DNA of 64,000 bases from Sphingobium sp. WTD-1. GTDB taxonomy: Bacteria; Pseudomonadota; Alphaproteobacteria; Sphingomonadales; Sphingomonadaceae. The stretch covers positions 186,001 through 250,000 of the forward strand of contig NZ_CP119128.1 in NCBI RefSeq assembly GCF_030128825.1, given 5' to 3'. Below the pieces are notes generated by a model. That model made no database searches, was not told the DNA's origin, and saw nothing but the letters and a program-made list of their open reading frames with translations. Shown in pieces: positions 43,412 to 52,317 of the stretch (positions are counted from its first letter, which is position 1; every line of letters starts with the position of its first letter). A program made the position numbers and the translations under genes.

Positions 43412-44035
43412 TTAGTCGACGCTCGTTGCCGCCCCCGCCAGCATGAGATCCACGAGAAAGTCCAGAAGCTCTCCGCTTGTGACCTCGTGCGGTTCGAGCA
43501 GGCCCTGGAACATGCTTCCCTCGTGGACAGCCAGGATCAGTCGCGCGATGCGCGGGAGGTCCCGGGCAACGATGCGGGAGTCCTCGCGAAGGATGTCGGC
43601 GAGCGCGCCCTCGATGATGACGAGGATCCGCCCCTGCCGTTCGGCATAGTGGCTCGCCATGGCAGGATGGCGCAAGGCATAGAGGCCGAACTCGGCCTGG
43701 AGCAGATACCAGTCCCGATCGAACGGATAGCTGGCGATAAAGGCCTTGAGGAAATTGTCGGCCGTCGAGCCGGGCATGGACAGCGCTGAGGCGGTCGCCT
43801 CCTCCAGCCTCGACTGCAATCGCTCGATCACCCGGTCATAGAGGGCGAAGAACAATTCGTCCTTGGACCGGAAGCTAGAATTATAGGCGCCCCGGCTCAG
43901 ACCGACGCGCTCGCAAATATCTTCCTGGGTTGCGCCATGGAAGCCACGTTCAGCGAAGGCCTCGAGAGCGCCATCCAGGATGCGCTCCCGGGTCTGCGCC
44001 CGGGTCGGGCGCGTTCGTGCCGGGCGGCGGCTCAC
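43412..44035 (-). CDS. TetR-family repressor of the efflux operon
   Basis: A 207-residue TetR regulator. TRERILDGALEAFAERGFHGATQEDICERVGLSRGAYNSSFRSKDELFFALYDRVI (about 16-70) is the DNA-binding domain. The reading frame is open to an ATG at 44125, but that would place the operator-like palindrome inside the gene and overlap the TolC start; GTG 44035 gives a normal TetR N-terminus, though its RBS is poor. It very likely represses the divergent exporter operon. Confidence 0.85.
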   Translation of the reverse strand: MSRRPARTRPTRAQTRERILDGALEAFAERGFHGATQEDICERVGLSRGAYNSSFRSKDELFFALYDRVIERLQSRLEEATASALSMPGSTADNFLKAFIASYPFDRDWYLLQAEFGLYALRHPAMASHYAERQGRILVIIEGALADILREDSRIVARDLPRIARLILAVHEGSMFQGLLEPHEVTSGELLDFLVDLMLAGAATSVD

Positions 44036-44059
44036 GGGATCACGGGCAGGAGCATTTCG

Positions 44060-44073
44060 ATACAAATATGTAT
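44060..44073. promoter_or_regulatory. TetR operator candidate between regulator and exporter operon
   Basis: ATACA-AATA-TGTAT lies 24 bp from the TetR GTG start and 50 bp before the TolC gene. The spacing and AT-rich palindrome fit a TetR-family site. Confidence 0.55.
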
Positions 44074-44123
44074 TGAGTTGGTTGGATGTCAACGTTACCG
44101 TGCGGGAGCAGGAGACGTTCTTC

Positions 44124-45494
44124 ATGACCTTGCGATGTTCGATGCTGGTTGCTGCGCTGGCGACTGCGGTTTGTCAGGGCGCGCAGGCGCAAACGATCGA
44201 CAGGCTGGATCTCGATTATCGAAGCGCCCAGGCGAGGCTGCTCGAGCGGTCGGACGCGATCCAGGGCGCCGACGCCGATGTGCGCAGCAAGGAGGCCCAG
44301 AAGGGCTCCACGAGCACGCTGCGGCGTCCGACTGTCGAGTTCGAAGGCCAGATGATCCGCTATCAGAAAACCCTCTATCTGCCGCTCGGCCCGCTGGCGG
44401 ACGTGGCCCAGGATTATGCCATCTATGATCCCCTCCGCTTCGAGATCGAGCGCACCAGCACCCGGCCGATCGTGACGGCGACGCTGCCGCTCTATTCCGG
44501 TGGCCAGATTCCCGCCGCTCAGGCGGGCGCGGCGGCGCAACTGGGGCAGTCGCGCGCCGAACGCCAGATCGTCATCGACAACGGTCTGTTGCAGATGACC
44601 CAGTTCTATTTCGGCCAGCAGCTGCTCGAGCGCGTGCGCGATGTTCGCCGTGATGCGCTCGCGGGATTGGACCGGCATGTCGCGGACGCCCTCAAACTCG
44701 AACAGGAAGGGTTCATAAGCCGGGCCCAACGCCTCCAGGCGCAGGTGGCTCGCGACGACGCCGCGCGTGAACTCGAGAAGGCGCAGGCCGATCTCGCGAG
44801 TGCGCAGGTAGCGCTTGCCGGCGCATTGCGGGCGCCGTCCGGCGTCGATCCCGTCTCCCCCATCTTCGTGATCCGCCAGCCCCTCCGCTCGCTCGACACC
44901 TATGTGGACACGGCGCTGCGCGCCCATCCCCAACTGGACCGGCTCGGCGCGCTGGAAGACCAGGCCGAAGCGGGGGTGGCCCTCCAGCGCGCCAAGCTCC
45001 GGCCTACGATCTATGGCTTCGCCCAGTATAATTTCGATCGGCGCGACACGCTGTTGACGGATCCCGACTGGTCGATGGGCGTGGGGCTGCGCTACACGCT
45101 CTTCTCCGGTGTGGGCCGCTCGCAAGCGGTGCAGGCCGCGCGGGAAACGGTGACGCAAGCCAATGCGGGCCTGCGCGAAGCCCGCACCCAGATCGAAATC
45201 GGCGTCACGCGGTCCTGGAACGATGCGGAAGCCGCGCGACGGCGGTTTGAGCTGACCGACACGGCCATCACTGCGGCGCAGGAGAATCTGCGGGTCCAGA
45301 CCCTCGGCTATCAGGAGCAGCAGACAACCTCGCTCGACGTGATCGATGCGCAGCTCGGTCTTGCCCGCTCCCGGATCCAGCGCGCCCAGGCCGGATATGA
45401 TTTCGTTGTCGCGCTCGCCCAGCTTCTCCACGTCAGCGGTCAGATCGCCACATTGCCGGACTATATCGACCAGGGTGAAAGGGTCACGCCATGA
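44124..45494 (+). CDS. TolC-family outer-membrane efflux protein
   Basis: A 456-residue outer-membrane channel. A signal peptide (MTLRCSMLVAALATAVCQGAQA) precedes a protein rich in long coiled-coil helices with the duplicated OEP domain (TLPLYSGGQIPAAQAGAAAQLGQ; YTLFSGVGRSQAVQAARETVTQANAGLREA). ATG 44124 follows GGAG by about 9 bases and yields the signal peptide. Its stop overlaps the next gene by 4 bp. Confidence 0.9.
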   Translation: MTLRCSMLVAALATAVCQGAQAQTIDRLDLDYRSAQARLLERSDAIQGADADVRSKEAQKGSTSTLRRPTVEFEGQMIRYQKTLYLPLGPLADVAQDYAIYDPLRFEIERTSTRPIVTATLPLYSGGQIPAAQAGAAAQLGQSRAERQIVIDNGLLQMTQFYFGQQLLERVRDVRRDALAGLDRHVADALKLEQEGFISRAQRLQAQVARDDAARELEKAQADLASAQVALAGALRAPSGVDPVSPIFVIRQPLRSLDTYVDTALRAHPQLDRLGALEDQAEAGVALQRAKLRPTIYGFAQYNFDRRDTLLTDPDWSMGVGLRYTLFSGVGRSQAVQAARETVTQANAGLREARTQIEIGVTRSWNDAEAARRRFELTDTAITAAQENLRVQTLGYQEQQTTSLDVIDAQLGLARSRIQRAQAGYDFVVALAQLLHVSGQIATLPDYIDQGERVTP

Positions 45495-46528
45495 CCGCCA
45501 CATCGGAAACCCTGGTCACCCCGGACGAGACGGCTCCGCCGGTTCCGACCGGGCGGAAGCGCAAGTTGCTGCCGCTCATTGCTTTCCTCGTCGTGGTCAT
45601 TCTCGGCCTCGGTCTCTGGCTGGCCTATCGCCCGGTTCCCGATCAGCTCCAGGGCATGGTCGAGGCCCGCGAACTGCGGATCACGAGCAAGGTCTCGGCT
45701 CGGATCACGGCCTTTCATGTCGAGGAAGGCCAGCCGGTGAAGACGGGACAGCTGCTCTATACGCTCGACAGTCCCGAGGTCGAAGCCCGCTCCGAACAGG
45801 CCGGCGGCGCGCTCGCCGCCGCGCAGGCGAATGCGGACAAGGCCGATGAAGGCGCACGGCCGGAGGATATCCGGGCTGCCGAGGCCCAGTGGCGACGCGC
45901 GCAGGCGGTGGCGGACCTCGCCCAGACCACCTATCAGCGCACCGAGCGCCTCTTTGAACAGGGTGTGCTGGCGGGGCAGAAACGCGACGAGAGCCGCGCA
46001 AACGCCCTGGCCTCCAATGAAGCGGCCCGAGCGGCGCGCGCGCAATATGATCTGGCGCTGGCCGGGGCGCGGCGACAGGATCGGCAGGCCGCGAGCGGAC
46101 AGGTGCGCCAGGCGCGCGGCGCCCTGGCCGAAGTCGAGGCGGCCGAGAAGGAAACCCGGGTGTTCGCGCCGTCGGACGGTGAGATCGGACGCAGGCTGGC
46201 GCAGTCGGGCGAACTCGTGCCGCAGGGATTTCCCGTCTTCGTCCTGACCGACATCGATCATCCCTGGGTGACGCTCACCCTGAGAGAAGATCAGTTCAGT
46301 GCGATCCGCCGGGGACGGGTCCTGACCGGCCGCATACCTGCGCTCGGCGATCGTTGCGCCCAGTTTCGGGTCTTCTACATCGCGCCCGCCGGCGACTTCG
46401 CGACATGGCGCGCGACCCGCCAGTCGAGCGGCTTTGACGTGAAGAGCTTTGACGTGCGCCTGTCGCCCGTGTCGCGGGTCGATGGGCTGCGCCCCGGCAT
46501 GACGGTCCTGTTCGACTGGCCGCAATGA
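45491..46528 (+). CDS. HlyD-family membrane fusion protein
   Basis: A 345-residue periplasmic adaptor. One N-terminal membrane segment (LLPLIAFLVVVILGLGLWLAY, about 25-45), the biotinyl-lipoyl-like halves VSARITAFHVEEGQPVKTGQLLYTLDSPE and FAPSDGEIGRRLAQSGELVPQGFPVFVLTD, and an Ala-rich coiled coil between them. It bridges the inner-membrane permeases and the TolC channel. Overlaps both neighbours by 4 bp. Confidence 0.92.
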   Translation: MTATSETLVTPDETAPPVPTGRKRKLLPLIAFLVVVILGLGLWLAYRPVPDQLQGMVEARELRITSKVSARITAFHVEEGQPVKTGQLLYTLDSPEVEARSEQAGGALAAAQANADKADEGARPEDIRAAEAQWRRAQAVADLAQTTYQRTERLFEQGVLAGQKRDESRANALASNEAARAARAQYDLALAGARRQDRQAASGQVRQARGALAEVEAAEKETRVFAPSDGEIGRRLAQSGELVPQGFPVFVLTDIDHPWVTLTLREDQFSAIRRGRVLTGRIPALGDRCAQFRVFYIAPAGDFATWRATRQSSGFDVKSFDVRLSPVSRVDGLRPGMTVLFDWPQ

Positions 46529-47688
46529 TCCGGGCCTTCGTCGATAGCGCCCGGCGCGAAACCGCCTTCCTGCGCGGCAGCGTCTGGGATCTGGCGCTGG
46601 TCACCTGGCTGCCTCTGCTGCTGCTGGCGATCGTCGCGGTCCAGTTGTCGGCAGGCGTCATGCGGAACCTGCCGATCGTCGTGGTCGACGAGGACGGCGG
46701 CGGCGTCGCGCGCGACCTCACCCGCAAGCTGGAGGCGTCACCCGGGCTCAAGGTCGCGGCGCGGCCACCGGACATGGCACAGGCCGAGCATCTGGTCCGC
46801 TCCAACGCCGCCTATGCCGTGGTCCTGATCCCGCGTGATCTCGAGCGCACCGTGCTGCGCGGCGAGACCGGCAAGATCCTCCTCTTCTACAATGCGAGCT
46901 ATTCCACGCCCTCGGGTTCGGTGTTGCGTGAAGTCGGCACCGTGGTCCAGGCCCACGCAAAGGCCTTGGCCGGGGAGCAAAGCGCCGCGATCGCCGGTCC
47001 CGCGCGTGTGCGGCCGCAGCCGGTGAGCGTGCAGAGCCGGATCCTCTACAACCCGCAGGCCAGTTACGAGCTGCAACTCGTCGCCCTGATCCACCCCGCA
47101 CTCCTGCACCTGCTGTTCATGATCGCGGTCGTGAGCGCACTCGGTCGCGAGCTGCGGGACGGGACCATCGGAGCATGGCTTGCAGGGCCTCGAGGCGAGG
47201 CGGTCGCCGCCGTCGCCGGCAAGATCGCGCCCTATATCCTCATCTTCCTGCTCTGGGGGGCGCTTGCGACCGGCTATCTCGCGGTCTACCGGGGCTGGCC
47301 CGTGCAAGGGAGCGTGGCGATGCTGATGGGCGGCTATCTCGCCCTCTATCTCGCCTATGCGGGCATGGCCTTGTTCATCGTCGGGGCCACCCTTTCCATG
47401 GGGCAGGCGCTGTCGATGACCGCCCTCTATGCGGGCGCTTCCTTCGCCTTCGCCGGGGCGATCTTCCCGATCGAGTCGGCCTCCGCCTTCGCCCGGCTAT
47501 GGAGCGCGCTGCTGCCTTTTACCCGCTTCGCGCGGCTGGTCGCGGAGCAATGGATGATCGGCGCACCCGTGCTCGCATCTCTTGGATCGATCCTGGCGCT
47601 GTTTGCCTTTCTCGTCGTCGGCTCGGGCGCCGGGCTGCCGCGCTATGTCTCGGCGCGGATGAGCCCGGAGGTCTGGGGACGACGATGA
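46525..47688 (+). CDS. ABC-2-type permease, first subunit
   Basis: A 387-residue inner-membrane protein of the ABC-2 (YhhJ/YbhS-like) family. One N-terminal membrane segment (VTWLPLLLLAIVAVQLSAG), a periplasmic domain of about 150 residues starting NLPIVVVDEDGGGVARDL, then about five membrane segments. It forms the translocation path with the next gene. No ATPase gene is present in the operon. Confidence 0.88.
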   Translation: MIRAFVDSARRETAFLRGSVWDLALVTWLPLLLLAIVAVQLSAGVMRNLPIVVVDEDGGGVARDLTRKLEASPGLKVAARPPDMAQAEHLVRSNAAYAVVLIPRDLERTVLRGETGKILLFYNASYSTPSGSVLREVGTVVQAHAKALAGEQSAAIAGPARVRPQPVSVQSRILYNPQASYELQLVALIHPALLHLLFMIAVVSALGRELRDGTIGAWLAGPRGEAVAAVAGKIAPYILIFLLWGALATGYLAVYRGWPVQGSVAMLMGGYLALYLAYAGMALFIVGATLSMGQALSMTALYAGASFAFAGAIFPIESASAFARLWSALLPFTRFARLVAEQWMIGAPVLASLGSILALFAFLVVGSGAGLPRYVSARMSPEVWGRR

Positions 47689-48815
47689 TCGGCCGCGCCT
47701 TCCTCGCTACCTTCCGCGCCGTTCTCTCCGACCGCTCCGCCTTCATGCTGATCGTCGTGTCGACGATCCTCTATTCCTTCTTCTACCCTTCAGCCTATTC
47801 CGGGGAGGTCGCGGTCCGCATTCCGGTGGCCGTCGTCGATCTCGACGACAGCGGCGCAAGCCGCAGTCTCGTGCGCCGGATCGCAGCGCTCCAGCAGGCC
47901 GATCTTGCCGCGCGCCCGGCCTCTCCAGGAGCCGCCCGGCTCTGGCTCGAGACGACCGGCGCAGGGGCCGTGGTCATCATCCCCGAGGGGTTCGAGCGAC
48001 ATATTCTGAACGGCGCCCAGGGCACGGTCGCGCTCTACGGCAACGGCGCCTATCTGCTGCGCAGCAGCACGGCGCTGTCAGGCATCGGCCTGGCGGTCAC
48101 CACGATCGCCGGCGAGGCGGCGAGCGATCAGGCCATGGCGCAGGGCGCACCCGCCCGCCCTGCCCTGTCGCTCGTTCAGCGCCCGCTGTTCAACACGCGC
48201 GAAGGCTATGGCAGCACGGTGTTCCCCGGGGTCGGCTTCCTCATCATTCACCAGACCCTGCTGATGGGCCTGACGATGCTCGCCGCCACCCTGCGCGAGA
48301 CACTGGGACGCTTTCGTCTGCCCTCGCGCACCCTTATCGGAATTGCCCTGGCCTTCTTCGTGATCGGCTGGGCCGACGTGGCCTATTATGCGGGTTTTGT
48401 GTTCTGGTTTCAGGACTATCCCCGCGCCGCCGGCTCTCCTGGCGCCTTGATCGTGGGCGGCAGTTTGTTCGTGGGCGCGACTGTGGCGGCGGCGCTTGCG
48501 CTGGCCAGCCTCTTCCGGACACGGGAACGACCCCTGCAACTGTGGATGGGCACGTCGCTCGCCATCTTCTTCCTCGCGGGTCTCTCCTGGCCGGCGGAGG
48601 CGACGCCGGCCTGGCTGGCGCTCCTCGCGCGCCTCCTGCCAACCACCGCGGGCATTCATCTCATGGTCGGGCTCAATCAGATGGGCGCGAGCCTTGCCGA
48701 GCAGACGCGGGAGGTGCTCAACCTCGCCATCCTCATTCTGGTCTACGGAGGCCTGGCCTGGTGGCGCTTCACGAAGATTTCCGCGCCGGACCTTCAGCCT
48801 CTCAAGCCTGACTGA
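47685..48815 (+). CDS. ABC-2-type permease, second subunit
   Basis: A 376-residue paralogue of the preceding permease: N-terminal membrane segment (AFMLIVVSTILYSFFYPSAY), periplasmic domain starting VRIPVAVVDLDDSGASRSL and a group of C-terminal membrane segments. ATG 47685 overlaps the upstream stop (ATGA). The frame is open far upstream, but that part overlaps the first permease. Last gene of the exporter operon. Confidence 0.88.
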   Translation: MIGRAFLATFRAVLSDRSAFMLIVVSTILYSFFYPSAYSGEVAVRIPVAVVDLDDSGASRSLVRRIAALQQADLAARPASPGAARLWLETTGAGAVVIIPEGFERHILNGAQGTVALYGNGAYLLRSSTALSGIGLAVTTIAGEAASDQAMAQGAPARPALSLVQRPLFNTREGYGSTVFPGVGFLIIHQTLLMGLTMLAATLRETLGRFRLPSRTLIGIALAFFVIGWADVAYYAGFVFWFQDYPRAAGSPGALIVGGSLFVGATVAAALALASLFRTRERPLQLWMGTSLAIFFLAGLSWPAEATPAWLALLARLLPTTAGIHLMVGLNQMGASLAEQTREVLNLAILILVYGGLAWWRFTKISAPDLQPLKPD

Positions 48816-48978
48816 CGCCTCAATGGAACGAGATCGTCAGGGGCACCCCAAGTGCAACCCTCTCGCCCCGGCCGACGCGACCTTGGCGCAACCCAGGGGG
48901 AGGTGTTCGAAGCGGACCTCTGCAGGGCTTCATCAGATAGAGATCACCGAGATGGGGATAAACCGGAGGCTGCCTCGA
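48816..48978. other. intergenic region between convergent genes
   Basis: 163 bp. No gene, strong hairpin or ATPase fragment is visible. Confidence 0.4.
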
Positions 48979-49890
48979 CTATTGCTCTGCTTTCGCCGCC
49001 GCGAGGATCGCGGCCTCTACCGGCGCCCAGGTGGGGTCCGCAGGCGAAAGCATGTTGAAGTCGCCCGCATTCTCCAGGGTGATCACCGTCGCCTTATCGC
49101 CGGCCGACTGTGCGGCTGCTGCATAGGCTTGCGCGGCTGAAGGCTCCAGCACGACGGAAGCGACCATGAATTGAGGCACGGCCAGAGGCAGCCATTCGAT
49201 CGGATTTGCCTGACGGTAGCGGCCCGCCTGTGCGTCAGGAGCGCCCCCGAACAGGTTGACGAAGATCGGGCGGCCGCAAATATCCTTGTCGAACCCGTAC
49301 AGGGTTCGCAGGTCGCCTGGGCCGTCGATGGCGACCGCGGCGGAAACCTTCAGTGGATCAGCGCCGCGGACCTCGCTGTCGGCAGGCAATCTGGGACGGG
49401 CCGCCAGCCACAGGGCAGCGTGGGCGCCGGCAGAATGTCCCACCGTCACCACATGCTTCAGGTCCAGAGGCTGGGTTCGTGCCAGCACCCTCAAGTGATC
49501 GAGCGCCGCTCCCCAATCCTGGAAGGTCCCAGGCCACCCGCCGCGGGTGTCACCAACCTGTCGATACTCTATATTCCATGTCGCCACGCCCATGTCCGTC
49601 AAGGCGCTCGCCAACGGCGCCGTGCCTGCCAGTGTCTCATAGCCTTTCGTCCAGCAGCCACCGTGAATGACCATGACGACGGGAAACGGGCCAGGACCTG
49701 CAGGCAAGCGCAGTTCACCGATCTGCAGAGGATCAGGACCATAGGCCTCGACGAGCGTCGGAGCGGTGACGGGAAGGGCGTGGAGTTGGGGCGGTCCGAT
49801 CAGCGCATGTTGGTTATCCGACGGCGTCTGCGCCCAAGCGGTGCTCGTGACAATCAAGACTGTAGCCAGGCCTAATGAACGGTATCGCAT
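48979..49890 (-). CDS. exported alpha/beta hydrolase (BD-FAE/esterase type)
   Basis: A 303-residue hydrolase with a signal peptide (MRYRSLGLATVLIVTSTAWAQ). The oxyanion segment is VMVIHGGCWTKGYE (about 72-85) and the nucleophile motif GHSAGAHAALWLAARP (Ser about 152). Periplasmic or secreted esterase; substrate unknown. It stands alone, convergent with the exporter operon. Confidence 0.87.
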   Translation of the reverse strand: MRYRSLGLATVLIVTSTAWAQTPSDNQHALIGPPQLHALPVTAPTLVEAYGPDPLQIGELRLPAGPGPFPVVMVIHGGCWTKGYETLAGTAPLASALTDMGVATWNIEYRQVGDTRGGWPGTFQDWGAALDHLRVLARTQPLDLKHVVTVGHSAGAHAALWLAARPRLPADSEVRGADPLKVSAAVAIDGPGDLRTLYGFDKDICGRPIFVNLFGGAPDAQAGRYRQANPIEWLPLAVPQFMVASVVLEPSAAQAYAAAAQSAGDKATVITLENAGDFNMLSPADPTWAPVEAAILAAAKAEQ

Positions 49891-50185
49891 GATCTACCTC
49901 TTTCATGCATCTTCCCGCTCCGACGTTACCAGCCAGTTCGTCAAATGTGAGAAGACAGCGATTCGTCATTAGATAACATGGTTCGCTATATTCTTTTCGG
50001 AAACACCATTCCGTCATCGAGTGGGCAAAGCGATAGATGAAATCCCGTTTCTGGCGCAAAGCATATGGCGGCTATGCGCGATCACGGTAGCCTTGATCAT
50101 GGAAGTGATACGTCAGGCGACCAAAGAGCTATCTAGATTTCATTGTCGTCGTGAATTGCGGTTTCAGAGGATCGTGGGTTTTATC
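49891..50185. other. AT-richer intergenic region
   Basis: 295 bp between the hydrolase start and the acyl carrier protein end. Small frames here lack RBS and family resemblance; I see no gene. Confidence 0.5.
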
Positions 50186-50425
50186 TCACTTGGCTATCCA
50201 TGCTTCGACCAGCTTGACCGCATCCTCTACTGTTTTGACCTCACCGGCGGCTTCATCCGGGATAGTGAGTCCGAATTCGTCTTCAAGCGCCATCACAACT
50301 TCCAGCACATCGAGACTATCCACGCCGATGTCATCGTAGAAAGACGAAGCAAGGGCAATCTGATCCGGATAGACGCCGAGCTGACGGCTAATGATCCTGA
50401 AAACTCGGGGAGCGATTTCTTCCAT
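50186..50425 (-). CDS. acyl carrier protein
   Basis: A 79-residue acyl carrier protein. The phosphopantetheine site is FYDDIGVDSLDVLEVVMALEDEF, with Ser about 36. ATG 50425 follows GAGGG. It is not beside fatty-acid synthase genes but at the tail of the fatty-acid oxidation cluster, so it is probably a specialised rather than the main ACP. Confidence 0.92.
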   Translation of the reverse strand: MEEIAPRVFRIISRQLGVYPDQIALASSFYDDIGVDSLDVLEVVMALEDEFGLTIPDEAAGEVKTVEDAVKLVEAWIAK

Positions 50426-50527
50426 CACAAAGCCCTCGCGCGGACACTATCGGCTAGGAAACAGGGCAGATTCTCGTAAACTCAATCATCGCAGAGCAAC
50501 GATATTGTCCTGCGGCCAGTAAATTCA

Positions 50528-50827
50528 TCATGCCTTGCTGAGCATTTTCTCGGCGCTCGTTTTCACAAAATCCGAAATCTGTCCTGACATCATTTTGAGG
50601 AACAGCGGTACGCTGACGTCGCCGCGAATCTCGCTATCCTCAATGTCGAGTTGCACCGGGATATTCTGCCCCATCGCCCCGATGACTAAGTGTAGTGCGT
50701 AGTCCGATACCCACTCGGAACTGAGCGAACCGCCTCCCGGGATATGCGCTGCCAGCTTGGGCAGGCCGGCCTCGATCCTGCTCTTCGCTTCGATTTTACC
50801 AAGGCTGTGCGGGATAACGACTTCCAT
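50528..50827 (-). CDS. polyhydroxyalkanoate-system protein (PHA_gran_rgn family)
   Basis: A 99-residue protein, MEVVIPHSLGKIEAKSRIEAGLPKL to SAEKMLSKA, of the small PHA granule/regulator-related family. Members are predicted to be associated with polyester storage but have little biochemical support. It follows the thioesterase gene by 14 bp. Confidence 0.8.
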   Translation of the reverse strand: MEVVIPHSLGKIEAKSRIEAGLPKLAAHIPGGGSLSSEWVSDYALHLVIGAMGQNIPVQLDIEDSEIRGDVSVPLFLKMMSGQISDFVKTSAEKMLSKA

Positions 50828-50841
50828 ATCTTCTTTCCTGT

Positions 50842-51267
50842 TCAGGCCGCCCGATCGACGAGCAGCAAGGTCGATGTCGCGGAGGCATAGAGTTTGCCGG
50901 CCATGTCGATCAGACGCGCCTCGGTATGCGCCACCCTCTTGCCCATCGACACCACCTGGCCGATTGCACGGACCATCCCGACCCTGTCGGTCAAGGGCGC
51001 ATGATAGGCGACCTTGAGTTCGAGCGTGACGCAGTTGATGGGCACTTGGGCCGCGGAGTTCGCCGCGATGCCGCAGGCCGAATCCAGCAGCGTCGCGGCA
51101 TAGCCACCATGGGCGATGCCCATGAAATTGTAGGTCTGCGAGGTGGGCGTCGCGACAAAGACGACCTTCCCCTCCTCCGCCTCAAGCAGATCGATGTCGA
51201 ACAGGTCCATCATGGGCGGCCGGGTGCCGGCCGCCATGAACTGTTCGATCTCTTCCAGACCGGTCAT
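50842..51267 (-). CDS. PaaI-family hotdog thioesterase
   Basis: A 141-residue hotdog-fold protein. NFMGIAHGGYAATLLDSACGIAANSA (about 48-73) contains the HGG motif and the catalytic Asp region of PaaI-type thioesterases, which hydrolyse acyl-CoAs and free CoA. 8 bp downstream of etfA. Confidence 0.9.
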   Translation of the reverse strand: MTGLEEIEQFMAAGTRPPMMDLFDIDLLEAEEGKVVFVATPTSQTYNFMGIAHGGYAATLLDSACGIAANSAAQVPINCVTLELKVAYHAPLTDRVGMVRAIGQVVSMGKRVAHTEARLIDMAGKLYASATSTLLLVDRAA

Positions 51268-51275
51268 CGCTTACC

Positions 51276-52202
51276 TCAAAGCTTTTCGGTCAGTTCAGGA
51301 ACGATCTTGAAGAGGTCGCCGACCAGGCCGATATCGGCGACCTGGAAGATGGGCGCGTCCTCATCCTTGTTGATCGCGATGATGGTCTTGCTATCCTTCA
51401 TGCCAGCAAGGTGCTGAATCGCACCCGATATGCCGACGGCGACATAGACTTCCGGCGCCACGATCTTGCCGGTCTGGCCGACCTGAAAATCGTTGGGCGC
51501 ATAGCCAGCATCGACCGCCGCGCGGCTTGCGCCCACACCCGCGCCCAGCTTGTCGGCCAGCGGATCGATCACGCCATGAAACTGCCCGGCCGAGCCCAGC
51601 GCTCGCCCGCCCGAGACGATGATTTTGGCCGAGGTGAGTTCCGGGCGCTCGGACTGGGCGATCTCGGCACCCACGAAGCTGGAAAGTCCCGCATCCGTGC
51701 CCGTCGCAGCCTCGATACTGGCCGAGCCACCCTCGCGGGCCGCCTTCTCGAAGGCTGTGCCACGCACCGTGATAACCTTCTTTGCATCAGACGACTGGAC
51801 CGTCGCGATCGCATTTCCCGCGTAGATGGGACGCGTGAACGTGTCAGCGCTTTCCACCGACAGGATGTCGCTGACCTGCATCACATCAAGCAAGGCCGCC
51901 ACGCGCGGCGCGATGTTCTTGCCATTCGAAGTGGAAGGCGCCACGAACGCGTCATAGCCGCGCATCAGGTCCGCGACGGCCGGCGCGACATTCTCGGGCA
52001 AAGCGTGTTTGAACGCCGCATCGTCGAACGTTACGACTTTGGCGACACCCGCGACCTTCGCAGCAGCCTCGGCCACGCCGCCGATGCCCGCACCGGCAAC
52101 CAGCAGATGGACCTCACCAAGTTTGGCAGCGGCGGTGACGGCCGATAGCGTCGCATCCTTGACCGACGCATTGTCATGTTCAACCCAGACGAGCGTATTC
52201 AT
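51276..52202 (-). CDS. etfA: electron transfer flavoprotein alpha subunit
   Basis: A 308-residue ETF alpha subunit. The C-terminal FAD-binding domain is typical: SGGRALGSAGQFHGVIDPLADKLGAGVGASRAAVDAGY, VGQTGKIVAPEVYVAVGISGAIQHLAGM and INKDEDAPIFQVADIGLVGDLF. With EtfB it accepts electrons from acyl-CoA dehydrogenases and passes them to ETF-quinone oxidoreductase. RBS GGAG before ATG 52202. Confidence 0.95.
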   Translation of the reverse strand: MNTLVWVEHDNASVKDATLSAVTAAAKLGEVHLLVAGAGIGGVAEAAAKVAGVAKVVTFDDAAFKHALPENVAPAVADLMRGYDAFVAPSTSNGKNIAPRVAALLDVMQVSDILSVESADTFTRPIYAGNAIATVQSSDAKKVITVRGTAFEKAAREGGSASIEAATGTDAGLSSFVGAEIAQSERPELTSAKIIVSGGRALGSAGQFHGVIDPLADKLGAGVGASRAAVDAGYAPNDFQVGQTGKIVAPEVYVAVGISGAIQHLAGMKDSKTIIAINKDEDAPIFQVADIGLVGDLFKIVPELTEKL

Positions 52203-52225
52203 AACTTATTCTCCGAGAAATCCGC

Positions 52226-52262
52226 CCCCGCTTCATCTCTGTGCGCACAGGATGAAGCGGGG
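52226..52262. terminator. hairpin between etfB and etfA
   Basis: CCCCGCTTCATC and its exact complement enclose a loop that itself contains the palindrome CTGTGCGCACAG. Located in the 115-bp gap between co-oriented etfB and etfA; it may be an attenuator or an mRNA-stability element rather than a full terminator. Confidence 0.55.
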
Positions 52263-52317
52263 TGCGCCGTCACTTGCATGGGAGAGGTTCGGCAAGTTCG
52301 GCGCGTTTGAAAGTTTA

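Noticed and set aside
47175..47684. Upstream extension of the second permease frame
   Set aside because: It lies inside the first permease in another frame and is Arg/Gly-rich; the membrane protein begins at ATG 47685 with a 4-bp overlap.
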